DNA of 21,555 nucleotides from a virus. The notes beneath the pieces were generated by a model. It ran no database searches, was not told the DNA's origin, and worked only from the letters and a program-made list of their open reading frames with translations. The DNA is taken from IMG/VR virus record IMGVR_UViG_3300009374_000044, positions 1 through 21,555 of that record; one strand, given 5' to 3'. Positions within the stretch are counted from its first letter, which is position 1, and every line of letters begins with the position of its first letter. Made by a program: the position numbers and the translations under genes. Below, piece by piece: positions 12,089 through 18,378 of this stretch.

Positions 12089-12571
12089 ATGAAAGTATCA
12101 AAGAAAGCAAAACTCATAAAGAAAGTGCAGAAGATGGAGTTTAATAATCCTGTTATTACGACATTGGCTGGTTTGGTCATATTTTACATTGGTCTGAAAC
12201 TATTTTCGGGTGGCCTAAAGTCAATGGGAAACATAGACCATCTTCAATGGTTTCTTGGAAACCCAATCTATATGTTTTTCGGTGGTATTATCATGACACT
12301 TCTCTGGCAATCCAGTTCTCTTTCCACTACTGCAATCATTGGTCTGGTTGCTAGTGGTGCATTGCCTTTACCCGCTGCAATTGGTGCAGTTCTTGGTGCA
12401 AACATTGGAACCACAGGAACTATTTGGTTGGCCGGAATATTGGTTTCTGATGGTATACCGACAGGTATTACAAAACATATCGCAATGGTTCATACTGGTG
12501 TGAATCTTTTCATGGCAGTTTTACTCCTACCTTTTACTCAACATATTACAAGGTTTGTATCACGATTTTAA
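12089..12571 (+). CDS. Half-length Na+/phosphate cotransporter-like membrane protein
   Basis: 160 residues, mostly hydrophobic. It has both signatures of the Na/Pi-cotransporter (NptA/YjbB) family: TLLWQSSSLSTTA (Gln74-Ser77) and AVLGANIGTTGT (103-110), plus FSGGLKSMG near the N-terminus. Full proteins have two such repeats, each with a QSSS motif, plus a regulatory tail; here only one repeat is present, with ~4 membrane helices. It would need to dimerise to transport, or it modulates the host carrier. The ATG at 12089 has no clear ribosome-binding site; MEFNNP at 12134 is an alternative start. A phage gene for phosphate uptake fits a phosphate-poor ocean. Confidence 0.75.
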   Translation: MKVSKKAKLIKKVQKMEFNNPVITTLAGLVIFYIGLKLFSGGLKSMGNIDHLQWFLGNPIYMFFGGIIMTLLWQSSSLSTTAIIGLVASGALPLPAAIGAVLGANIGTTGTIWLAGILVSDGIPTGITKHIAMVHTGVNLFMAVLLLPFTQHITRFVSRF

Positions 12572-12572
12572 C

Positions 12573-12601
12573 TTGACAAATGTATATCATTTTGATATAC
12601 T
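12573..12601 (+). promoter_or_regulatory. Sigma70-type promoter P7 with embedded operator-like inverted repeat
   Basis: TTGACA (12573-12578), 17 bases, TATACT (12596-12601). A perfect inverted repeat, GTATATCA (12582-12589) - TTT - TGATATAC (12593-12600), fills the spacer and most of the -10 box, where a bound dimer would block RNA polymerase. The other six promoters lack it. It lies 42 bases before the bS21 start. Confidence 0.75.
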
Positions 12602-12643
12602 GGTCTTATAAATCATTAAAACATTGTTTAAAAAGGAGTTGTT

Positions 12644-12874
12644 ATGATATCTATTCGTGTAAAACCAAATGAAAATATAAATCGAGCCTTGTCTCGTTTT
12701 AAGTCTGCTGTACTAAATGAAGGTATTATCAAGACAGTAAATGATAAATCTCATTTTATAAAACCTTCTCTTAAAAAGAAACTCAAAAGGGAAGCTGCAG
12801 AACGACAACGAATGAAGGATGAAATTAGACTGATTAGGCAGATAGAGAATGAGCAAAAAGAGTGGAGATCCTAA
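12644..12874 (+). CDS. rpsU: Ribosomal protein bS21 homologue
   Basis: 76 residues with the bS21 pattern: ISIRVKPNENINRALSRFK at the start (compare the family's x-V-x-x-x-E-x-x-x-x-A-L-R-R-F-K-R), a middle with FIKPSLKKKLKREAAERQR, and a charged helical tail. bS21 sits on the 30S platform next to the anti-Shine-Dalgarno end of 16S rRNA and helps initiation. Phage copies are known in marine and huge phages and are thought to replace or compete with the host protein to bias translation. Strong start: AAAAAGGAGTTGTT before the ATG. It has its own promoter, P7. It overlaps the next gene by 26 bases. Confidence 0.85.
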   Translation: MISIRVKPNENINRALSRFKSAVLNEGIIKTVNDKSHFIKPSLKKKLKREAAERQRMKDEIRLIRQIENEQKEWRS

Positions 12875-13172
12875 AAAAGTTGTCAATCTAGCGGACTTCC
12901 GTGACGAGAAAAAGGCACTTAATATTAAAATAGGTGGCTATTATGCACATCCAGAAATGGGTGTGCATCTTCATTGCATTGGCATTACAGAACCAATGCA
13001 TACAAAAGGCAATACAGTCCATTTTGTGATAGAAGATCATTTTGGAAATCTTGCTACCTTCCAGACTACAGATGCACCTCATGGTTTCGTCTATTCCAAT
13101 CAAGATGAATTTTTATATGCTTTGAGGAAAGTTGTCAAAGATATAGAAGATGACGGACCCAAGGTTTCGTGA
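12849..13172 (+). CDS. Hypothetical protein (107 aa) coupled to bS21
   Basis: The ATG lies inside the bS21 gene, so the two share a transcript. The first 20 residues are basic and polar (SKKSGDPKKVVNLADFRDEK), followed by a His-rich core (YYAHPEMGVHLHCIG, GNTVHFVIEDHFGN) that looks like a small beta-sheet domain and could bind a metal. No family is recognised. It ends three bases before a late-type promoter octamer. Confidence 0.6.
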   Translation: MSKKSGDPKKVVNLADFRDEKKALNIKIGGYYAHPEMGVHLHCIGITEPMHTKGNTVHFVIEDHFGNLATFQTTDAPHGFVYSNQDEFLYALRKVVKDIEDDGPKVS

Positions 13173-13175
13173 TCT

Positions 13176-13183
13176 TATAAATA
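13176..13183 (+). promoter_or_regulatory. Late-type promoter octamer
   Basis: TATAAATA is an exact match to the T4 late promoter -10 element, read in T4 by gp55 with the sliding clamp. It stands 42 bases upstream of ATG 13226, at the border between the sigma70-driven small genes and the leader-bearing cargo genes, where late expression would be expected. Confidence 0.55.
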
Positions 13184-13225
13184 ATTATATCGTTATCCCT
13201 ACCTATAAAACTTAAAATTAGAAGA

Positions 13226-13261
13226 ATGATTACATTCGCAGAGTATCTTGCTGAGGTATAA
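13226..13261 (+). CDS. Orphan capsid-targeting-like leader (11 codons, ends at TAA)
   Basis: An ATG preceded by AGAAG encodes MITFAEYLAEV and then stops at TAA. The frame continues, after this single stop, into the homing endonuclease. MITFAEYLAE matches the leader of several proteins downstream, including the L-x-E end that T4 gp21 protease would cut. It is either the cut-off start of a gene interrupted by the endonuclease, or a leader meant for it. Confidence 0.4.
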   Translation: MITFAEYLAEV

Positions 13262-13264
13262 ACA

Positions 13265-13912
13265 TTGTTTGTATATATTACTACAAATTTATTGAATGAC
13301 AAGAAATATATTGGAATGTGCAGTAGGGATGATAGTGAATATTTAGGCAGTGGTATTCTTTTGAAACAAGCAATTCAAAAATATGGGAAAGAAAATTTCA
13401 AAAGAGAGATACTAGAAATTTGCTCTACCATTCAAGATTTAGAAAAAGCTGAAAGGCATTGGATTGATAAATTTGATGCTGTAAGTCGTGATGAGTTTTA
13501 TAATTTGATAGATGGGGGAAGAGGTGGTAATTCAAACTATCTAAAAAAATATTGGAATTCCATGACAGAGGGTGAAAGGAAAATGGCTAGGAATTGGGGC
13601 AGAAAAACAGTTGTTGATGGTGAACACAATCCAATGTTTAACAAGAAACACACGGATGAAACAAAAAGAAAAATTGGCGCCAAAAGTGTAAATAGGAATT
13701 GGGGTAGGAAAACACCTGTTGATGGGGCAAACAATCCAAGAGCTAAAAAGGTTCAATTGTCTCTTCCCAATGGAAATATCATGATTTTTGATTGTATAAA
13801 AGACATTTCTGATTATTTTTCTATACCATTTTCCACAACGAAGAGTATAAAGAATAAACCGCCCGTAAGCAACAAATCCAAATATTACGGATGGAAAATA
13901 ACTGAATGCTAA
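13265..13912 (+). CDS. GIY-YIG homing endonuclease with NUMOD motifs
   Basis: 215 residues from a TTG start with GAGGT eight bases upstream. The N-terminal nuclease has FVYITTNLLNDKKYIG (the GIY part is FVY, the YIG part intact), YGKENFKREILE, a probable catalytic Glu in EKAERHWIDKF, and YNLIDGGRGGN. Next is a NUMOD3-type DNA-binding motif, HNPMFNKKHTDETKRKI, and a C-terminal NUMOD1-like segment (FDCIKDISDYFSI to KYYGWKI). Such enzymes cut DNA lacking the insertion and spread by repair. Its stop overlaps the ATG of the next leader-bearing gene, and a matching leader lies just upstream, so it sits between two similar leaders. Confidence 0.85.
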   Translation: MFVYITTNLLNDKKYIGMCSRDDSEYLGSGILLKQAIQKYGKENFKREILEICSTIQDLEKAERHWIDKFDAVSRDEFYNLIDGGRGGNSNYLKKYWNSMTEGERKMARNWGRKTVVDGEHNPMFNKKHTDETKRKIGAKSVNRNWGRKTPVDGANNPRAKKVQLSLPNGNIMIFDCIKDISDYFSIPFSTTKSIKNKPPVSNKSKYYGWKITEC

Positions 13913-14001
13913 CTTTCAAACAGTTTACAAAGGAGATATATCAAGGTGTAGGTCTTTCTTTGCTAGAGGCAAAGGAAGGTAAAAACTTACACCTTGAGTG
14001 A
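13906..14001 (+). CDS. Leader ORF of the ligase-like gene, split off by a frame break (31 aa)
   Basis: The ATG overlaps the endonuclease stop (ATGCTAA). It encodes MLTFKQFTKEIYQGVG and continues to GKNLHLE, then TGA. In related phage proteins, as I remember them, NLHLE runs straight into HLEDE. Here the HLEDE part continues in the -1 frame after eight extra bases (TGACTGAG), from GTG 13998 in the gene downstream. So this is the natural N-terminus of that protein, now either separately translated and coupled (GTGA overlap) or broken. Confidence 0.55.
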   Translation: MLTFKQFTKEIYQGVGLSLLEAKEGKNLHLE

Positions 14002-15170
14002 CTGAGCACCTTGAAGATGAAGTTCTGAATAATGGTATCAATGGAACAAGAGGTGCAATCAACTTCTTACGTTCTCTCAGAGATATGCTTGCAGGAAGCA
14101 CAAAGTCTAGTGTCAATGTGACTGTTAAATGGGATGGTGCTCCTGCAATATTTGCAGGGATTAATCCAGAGAATGATAAGTTCTTTGTAGGAACAAAGGG
14201 TGTGTTTAATGTAAACCCTAAAGTCAACTATACAAATGCAGACATTGATGCAAATCATTCATCGTCAGGTCTTAATTCCAAACTCAAAGTTGCACTTAAA
14301 TACTTACCAAAATTAGGAATCAAAGATGTTCTCCAAGGCGATATGTTATTCACTCAAGATGATTTGTCTACGGAGACAATAGATGGTAAATCGTATCTCA
14401 CCTTCCAGCCCAACACAATCGTATACGCAGTTCCAAAAGAAAGTTCCAGTAAAATCAAGAAAGCGAAAATGGGTATTGTCTGGCATACCACTTACACAGG
14501 AGAGAAACTTGAAGATATGCGTGCCACTTTCGGTGCTAATATAAGTGGGTTGAGAAAAACGGACGATGTATATTTTACAGATGCAGATTACAGAGACACT
14601 TCTGGGACAGTCAATTTCAACAAAGCGGAAACTGCATCAATCACAAAAGTTCTATCTTCCGCTGGTAAAAAGTTTCGTGAACTGAAATCAACATTTATGA
14701 ATGAACTGATGAATGACAACAACCTTCTCATCTTGGTAAAGACATTCAACAACGTCAAAGTCAGAGAAGGACAAAAGATTTCTAATACAACGAAACACAC
14801 AGGAGAGATGATTAAGTACATCAATGCTAAGTTGCAGAAAGACATTGATAAGATTAAGACAGAAAAGAACAAAGAGATTAAGACAAAAAACAAGAACGAG
14901 TTGATTTCTTACATCACCAAGAACAGAGTCAATTTCAAGAACATCTTTGATATGCAGAACTTGTTGGTGGATGCCAAGAATATGGTGATACGCAAACTTG
15001 AAAAAGCAAAAGGTGCAATGGATACTTTCATACGGACAGAGAATGGATATCGTGTGACTGCACCAGAGGGTTTTGTTGCAATTGACCGAATGGGTGATGC
15101 TGTCAAATTGGTTGACCGCCTTGAGTTTTCAAGAGCTAACTTTAATGCTGCGAAAGCGTGGGATAAGTAA
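13998..15170 (+). CDS. Conserved T4-like phage protein with ligase-superfamily motifs (390 aa)
   Basis: I recall this as a cyanophage/pelagiphage family, possibly the one called DUF6267. VTVKWDGAPAIFAG (Lys44-Gly47) fits motif I (KxDG) of covalent nucleotidyltransferases such as RNA and DNA ligases, VLQGDMLF (~111-118) fits motif III, and PEGFVAIDRMG then VKLVDR (Glu357-Lys370) fits motifs IV-V. That order and spacing suggest an RNA or DNA ligase-like or capping-like enzyme using Lys44 as the adenylate site. The GTG start overlaps the TGA of the leader ORF; the true ancestral start is 13906. A long Lys-rich helical insert (~270-325) is present. Catalytic function is inferred, not shown. Confidence 0.65.
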   Translation: MTEHLEDEVLNNGINGTRGAINFLRSLRDMLAGSTKSSVNVTVKWDGAPAIFAGINPENDKFFVGTKGVFNVNPKVNYTNADIDANHSSSGLNSKLKVALKYLPKLGIKDVLQGDMLFTQDDLSTETIDGKSYLTFQPNTIVYAVPKESSSKIKKAKMGIVWHTTYTGEKLEDMRATFGANISGLRKTDDVYFTDADYRDTSGTVNFNKAETASITKVLSSAGKKFRELKSTFMNELMNDNNLLILVKTFNNVKVREGQKISNTTKHTGEMIKYINAKLQKDIDKIKTEKNKEIKTKNKNELISYITKNRVNFKNIFDMQNLLVDAKNMVIRKLEKAKGAMDTFIRTENGYRVTAPEGFVAIDRMGDAVKLVDRLEFSRANFNAAKAWDK

Positions 15171-16202
15171 ATGAGTAAAACATACAGAGAATTTATCACA
15201 GAACAAAAGGGTGCATCGGCGGTATTCACGTTTGGTCGATTTAATCCCCCAACAATCGGTCATGAAAAACTTCTCAAAGTGTTAGGGAATGCAGCTCAGA
15301 AAGAAAGAGGTATGAATTTTGTGAACGTTGCTCACGTTTATACGTTCATGAGTCATTCACAAGACAAAAAGAAAAACCCTTTGAGTCATGACCAAAAGAT
15401 GATGTTTATGAAACTGATGTTTCCAAAACATCGTCAGACATTTGTTAAGTCAAAGGCACGAAATGCACTTGAAGCACTCGTTCAGTTGCACGATATGAAA
15501 AAATACTCAAGAGCAGTTATGGTAGTTGGAAGTGATAGAGTTTCAGATTTTAATACTCTCCTGAACAGATATAATGGAGTAAAATCAAAACACGGATTAT
15601 ATCAGTTTGACGAAATCAAAGTGATTTCTGCTGGAGAACGTGATCCAGATGCTGAAGGTGTAGAAGGCATGTCTGCATCCAAGATGAGAGCCGCAGTTGC
15701 AGATGGAAACTACGATGTTTTTAAGATGGGAATCCCTGCAAGTGTATCAGAAAAAGATTGCAAGAAACTTTACGATGCTGTTGCAAAAGGTATGGGTGTA
15801 AGTAGTGTAAAAGAAGAGATGGATGAATACGAAGATTTTGAGATGGAACTTTATGAAGCACTTACTCCTGCACAACGAAGAAAGATGGCAATGAGAATGA
15901 AGATTCAAGCAAAACGCCCAGGGTTTATTCGTAAGAGAGAGATTTCTATGAAGAAAGCTGCGACAAAAGGAAAACTTGATAGTCGTGCAAGAAAGGCTGC
16001 AATCAATATGGTTATCAAAAGGTTCTTTCCAAAACTCAAAAAGAAATCTCGCTCAGAACTTTCTTATGCAGAACGTGGTAAGATTTCGGACATCGTAAAA
16101 AAGAAATCAAAAGTAATTGCAAGGTTCGCTAAACGTCTTGTCAAGGATAAACGAAAACAAGATGTAGAACGGAGAAGAAATCGAAATAAGAAGAAGGACT
16201 AG
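15171..16202 (+). CDS. Nucleotidyltransferase (TxGH type) with capsid-targeting-like leader and basic tail
   Basis: 343 residues. The leader MSKTYREFITE (1-11) is nearly that of T4 internal proteins. Then comes a cytidylyl/adenylyltransferase domain: FTFGRFNPPTIGH (19-31, TxGH loop), VVGSDRVSDF (~118-127) and GMSASKMRAAV (~166-176, the ISSTxxR-type motif). Such domains join a nucleotide to a phosphate-containing partner; nicotinamide-mononucleotide adenylyltransferase is one relative. The C-terminal ~110 residues are rich in Lys/Arg (RRKMAMRMKIQAKRPGF and similar), fit to bind DNA. An LYE|ALTP site at ~230 could be a second cleavage point. It starts right after the stop of the ligase-like gene. 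Confidence 0.78.
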   Translation: MSKTYREFITEQKGASAVFTFGRFNPPTIGHEKLLKVLGNAAQKERGMNFVNVAHVYTFMSHSQDKKKNPLSHDQKMMFMKLMFPKHRQTFVKSKARNALEALVQLHDMKKYSRAVMVVGSDRVSDFNTLLNRYNGVKSKHGLYQFDEIKVISAGERDPDAEGVEGMSASKMRAAVADGNYDVFKMGIPASVSEKDCKKLYDAVAKGMGVSSVKEEMDEYEDFEMELYEALTPAQRRKMAMRMKIQAKRPGFIRKREISMKKAATKGKLDSRARKAAINMVIKRFFPKLKKKSRSELSYAERGKISDIVKKKSKVIARFAKRLVKDKRKQDVERRRNRNKKKD

Positions 16203-16203
16203 G

Positions 16204-16314
16204 ATGTGTGAAAACGAAGATTGTAAATGTTCCAACTGCACTTGCGATCCATGCAAGTGTTCTGAAGATAATCCATGTGGTTGCGATATTGAGGATTTGG
16301 TCGTAGCAATATAG
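16204..16314 (+). CDS. Metallothionein-like Cys-rich peptide (36 aa)
   Basis: The ATG is one base after the upstream TAG, with ACTAGG as a weak ribosome-binding site. Nine of 36 residues are Cys, spaced as CKCSNCTCDPCKC and then PCGC: repeated C-x-C and C-x-x-C pairs, no aromatic residues, and many Ser/Asp/Lys. This is the composition of metallothioneins, which bind clusters of Zn, Cu or Cd. It ends in a short hydrophobic tail (LVVAI). It is followed 12 bases later by the nuclease gene. It would store or buffer metal, or protect against it. Confidence 0.6.
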   Translation: MCENEDCKCSNCTCDPCKCSEDNPCGCDIEDLVVAI

Positions 16315-16326
16315 AGAAAGGATGAA

Positions 16327-16845
16327 GTGGCTGAGTATAAGAATGAAGAACCATGTGAATTTATTTACAACGTAACTGCAATAGAAAAGATTGTTGATGG
16401 AGATACACTTGATGCAGTTATTGATTTGGGATTTGATGTAAGGTTTTGTGGTCGGGTTCGTTTACTTGGAATTGACACTCCCGAATCAAGAACAAGACAT
16501 AAGAACGAAAAAGTTTACGGAAAGTTGTCCAAAAAAGCACTATCATCGTGGATAAATTGGGCAGTCATGGATGATAGAGATGATATAGAAATTCAGGTTA
16601 GATGCCCAGAAGCCGATTCAAGAGGAAAGTTTGGAAGAATTCTGGGAGAAATCTGGGTCAACTGTAACGAAGATGGTCATGAATTTGGTGGTTGGACAAA
16701 TGTAAATAAGTGGATGTGTGAAAATGGTTATGCTGTGGGGTACTGGGGCCAGAACAAAGATGATGTTAAAGACGAGCATTGGAAGAATAGAGAATATCTT
16801 GCAGAACATGGTAAACAGGAATTGTTACAATGGGATGAAGATTAG
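16327..16845 (+). CDS. Staphylococcal nuclease (thermonuclease) homologue
   Basis: 172 residues. VDGDTLDAVID opens the OB-fold; the catalytic set is intact: GRVRLLGIDTPE gives Arg45, Asp50, Glu53 with exactly the spacing of SNase Arg35/Asp40/Glu43, and KFGR gives Arg104 for Arg87. The family cuts DNA and RNA with calcium. Without a signal peptide it would act in the cytoplasm or within the virion. GTG start with GAAAGGATGAA upstream; no in-frame ATG fits. The stop shares a base with the IscU start (TAGTG). It might degrade host nucleic acid or act as a virion nuclease. Confidence 0.85.
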   Translation: MAEYKNEEPCEFIYNVTAIEKIVDGDTLDAVIDLGFDVRFCGRVRLLGIDTPESRTRHKNEKVYGKLSKKALSSWINWAVMDDRDDIEIQVRCPEADSRGKFGRILGEIWVNCNEDGHEFGGWTNVNKWMCENGYAVGYWGQNKDDVKDEHWKNREYLAEHGKQELLQWDED

Positions 16846-17231
16846 TGGCTTATTCAGAAAAGGTAATAGAACACTATGAAAAACCCCGAAATATGGGTTC
16901 TCTTAATCCCACTGATAATAGCGTTGGTACTGGTCTTGTTGGAGCGCCAGCCTGTGGTGATGTAATGAAACTCCAAATCAAGGTTGATGATGAAACAGGA
17001 ATTATTGAAGATGCCAAATTCAAAACTTTTGGTTGCGGTTCAGCCATAGCTGCCAGTTCCCTCGCTACTGAATGGGTTAGGGGCAGAACAGTTGATGACG
17101 CTATGGAGTTATCAAATACGGAAATCGTAGAGGAACTTTCACTTCCACCTGTTAAGATCCATTGTTCGGTTCTTGCAGAAGATGCAATCAAGGCAGCGAT
17201 AAATGACTACAAAGAAAAACAGGGATTTTAA
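16845..17231 (+). CDS. iscU: IscU iron-sulfur cluster scaffold protein
   Basis: 128 residues, the same length as E. coli IscU and very close to it (MAYSEKVIEHYEKPRN; VGAPACGDVMKLQIKV; FGCGSAIAASSL). The three cluster cysteines are present (Cys37, Cys64 and the Cys in KIHCS), as is Asp39. The HscA-chaperone recognition motif LPPVK is intact. IscU assembles [2Fe-2S] clusters with IscS and passes them on via HscA/HscB; no other isc gene is nearby, so it would plug into the host system. GTG start overlapping the nuclease stop. Confidence 0.93.
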   Translation: MAYSEKVIEHYEKPRNMGSLNPTDNSVGTGLVGAPACGDVMKLQIKVDDETGIIEDAKFKTFGCGSAIAASSLATEWVRGRTVDDAMELSNTEIVEELSLPPVKIHCSVLAEDAIKAAINDYKEKQGF

Positions 17232-17276
17232 ATTAGAAACAGTTTTAACTTACAACACTTCTAAAGGAGAAAAAGG

Positions 17277-17462
17277 TTGGCTCATAAAAGTCCGCTCCCT
17301 CAAGTAGATCATGGAGTTGATGTTTGTGGTGATGAGTGGGATGAACCAGTTGGGAGAGAAGAGTATATTGGAGTTACTATGATAAAACAACACGATCCAA
17401 AACACCCATACTGCACCAATTGGCCGATTAGAAAAACGAAAGATACAGATGAAAAAATTTAA
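17277..17462 (+). CDS. Small hypothetical protein (61 aa)
   Basis: TTG start, supported by AAAGGAG seven bases upstream. The product is rich in Asp, His and Pro (HKSPLPQVDHGVDVCGDEWDE, then QHDPKHPYCTNWPIRK), has two cysteines, and no helix-rich or membrane segment. A metal-binding role is possible given the His/Cys/Asp content and the IscU neighbour, but nothing is proven. Its end overlaps the next gene by 14 bases. Confidence 0.5.
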   Translation: MAHKSPLPQVDHGVDVCGDEWDEPVGREEYIGVTMIKQHDPKHPYCTNWPIRKTKDTDEKI

Positions 17463-17640
17463 CGAATATTCCTCTTTTGAACAAAAGATATTATCAACCC
17501 TAAAAAGGAAACCAAGCAATTTACTTTCACTTTCTCATAAACTCAGGGAGGATGTAACTCCTGTTAATTCTATGTTACAACATCTCCAAGTTTATGATAA
17601 GGTAGAATGTATCAATGAGGTTTGGAGAGTCAAGAAATGA
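17449..17640 (+). CDS. Small winged-helix-like protein (63 aa)
   Basis: SSFEQKILSTLKRKPSNLLSL is followed by SHKLREDVTPVNSMLQHLQV and YDKVECINEVWRVKK. This is the H-T-H plus two-strand wing pattern of minimal winged-helix domains (MarR/ArsR-like size), so it probably binds DNA and may regulate transcription. The start MKKFNEYSSFE only weakly resembles the cargo leader. ATG start inside the previous gene; its stop overlaps the next ATG (ATGA). Confidence 0.55.
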   Translation: MKKFNEYSSFEQKILSTLKRKPSNLLSLSHKLREDVTPVNSMLQHLQVYDKVECINEVWRVKK

Positions 17641-17885
17641 AAACTTTCAAGGAACTTATCAAAGAATATGATGACAGGACTGATCGGTATGTAGCCGATG
17701 AGATTAAACGAAGGAAACTTGCAAGAATTACTGTCAACGCAACTGATGATAGAAAGATGATAAAAGGTAAGGCTGACTTTACTATGGATCATCATACTGG
17801 AAGTTCAACTATTCATGTATATTTGAGAAAGATGCCAGGATCTACGAAAGGAGTGGTTGCTTACAATTACGAAATAAAATTGTGA
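17637..17885 (+). CDS. Leader-bearing hypothetical protein (82 aa)
   Basis: The ATG at 17637 overlaps the upstream TGA and gives MKTFKELIKEYDDR, one of the best matches to the shared leader, with an I-x-E end at residues 8-10. The remainder is basic at first (DEIKRRKLARITVNATDD), then beta-rich (GSSTIHVYLRKMPG, VVAYNYEIKL). If the leader is cut, a 72-residue body would remain. No family is recognised. Confidence 0.6.
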   Translation: MKTFKELIKEYDDRTDRYVADEIKRRKLARITVNATDDRKMIKGKADFTMDHHTGSSTIHVYLRKMPGSTKGVVAYNYEIKL

Positions 17886-18256
17886 CTGCTAAGTTTGCAA
17901 AGAAACTTGAGCAGATGGAGATGGTAGAAGAACTATTAACTAAAATCAAATTTCAAATTGAGGAATGTAATATGAGTTATTCACGATGGTCCCATTCTTC
18001 TTTTTATACTTATTGGTGTTCAAGTAAGGCAGAAAGAAAAGAGGATGAATTATTTGCTTGTCATGTGGATTTAGAGGCACAAATAATGATTACATACGAA
18101 GAATGTAAAAGAATAGAAGATAGTTTAGTTTTGATTAAAGGTAAAATCAATCAAATAGAAAATGATGAAGAAGCTGCAGAATTACAAGGCTACATCAAAA
18201 ATTTTATAGGTGATATAGATCACAAGTATATGTCCGAAGTTAAAGACGGACAATGA
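17882..18256 (+). CDS. Helical hypothetical protein (124 aa)
   Basis: GTG start overlapping the previous TGA (GTGA). Long charged helices (AKKLEQMEMVEELLTKIKFQ; CKRIEDSLVLIKGKINQIEN) suggest a coiled coil, with an aromatic/Ser loop between (SYSRWSHSSFYTYWCSS). Its TGA overlaps the ATG of the leader pseudogene. No family is recognised. Confidence 0.55.
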   Translation: MTAKFAKKLEQMEMVEELLTKIKFQIEECNMSYSRWSHSSFYTYWCSSKAERKEDELFACHVDLEAQIMITYEECKRIEDSLVLIKGKINQIENDEEAAELQGYIKNFIGDIDHKYMSEVKDGQ

Positions 18257-18378
18257 AAACATTTAAAACACATATTTCAGAATCAAGTCTTTTTAGAATA
18301 TAGAAATATAATGAAGAACATGATTGTGGTGTAATGACTGCTTTTCGCAAGGCAGTGGACATTGAATTTGGTTTCTGA
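18253..18378 (+). pseudogene. Remnant of a leader-bearing phage gene (in-frame TAG, truncated)
   Basis: ATG 18253 gives MKTFKTHISESSLFRI and then TAG at 18301-18303. The same frame continues with KYNEEHDCGVMTAFRKAVDI and stops at TGA 18376-18378. The part after the TAG looks protein-like; I recall a phage family with EHD-x-G-x-(I/M)-(S/T)-A-F-R near its N-terminus followed by ~150 more residues, absent here. TAG is used as a normal stop elsewhere in the window (331, 16202, 16314, 16845), so readthrough is unlikely. A hairpin, ACTGCTTT-TCGC-AAGGCAGT (18337-18356), lies within it. Confidence 0.45.

Noticed and set aside
13961-14001. Programmed -1 frameshift joining the leader to the ligase-like protein.
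   Set aside because: No X-XXY-YYZ slippery site is present near the overlap, and the -1 frame is closed by TGA at 13995-13997, so the shift would have to occur within one codon.
18301-18303. Recoding of TAG as a sense codon, suggested by protein-like sequence after the stop.
   Set aside because: TAG ends several clear genes in the window (331, 16202, 16314, 16845), so a pseudogene is more likely.
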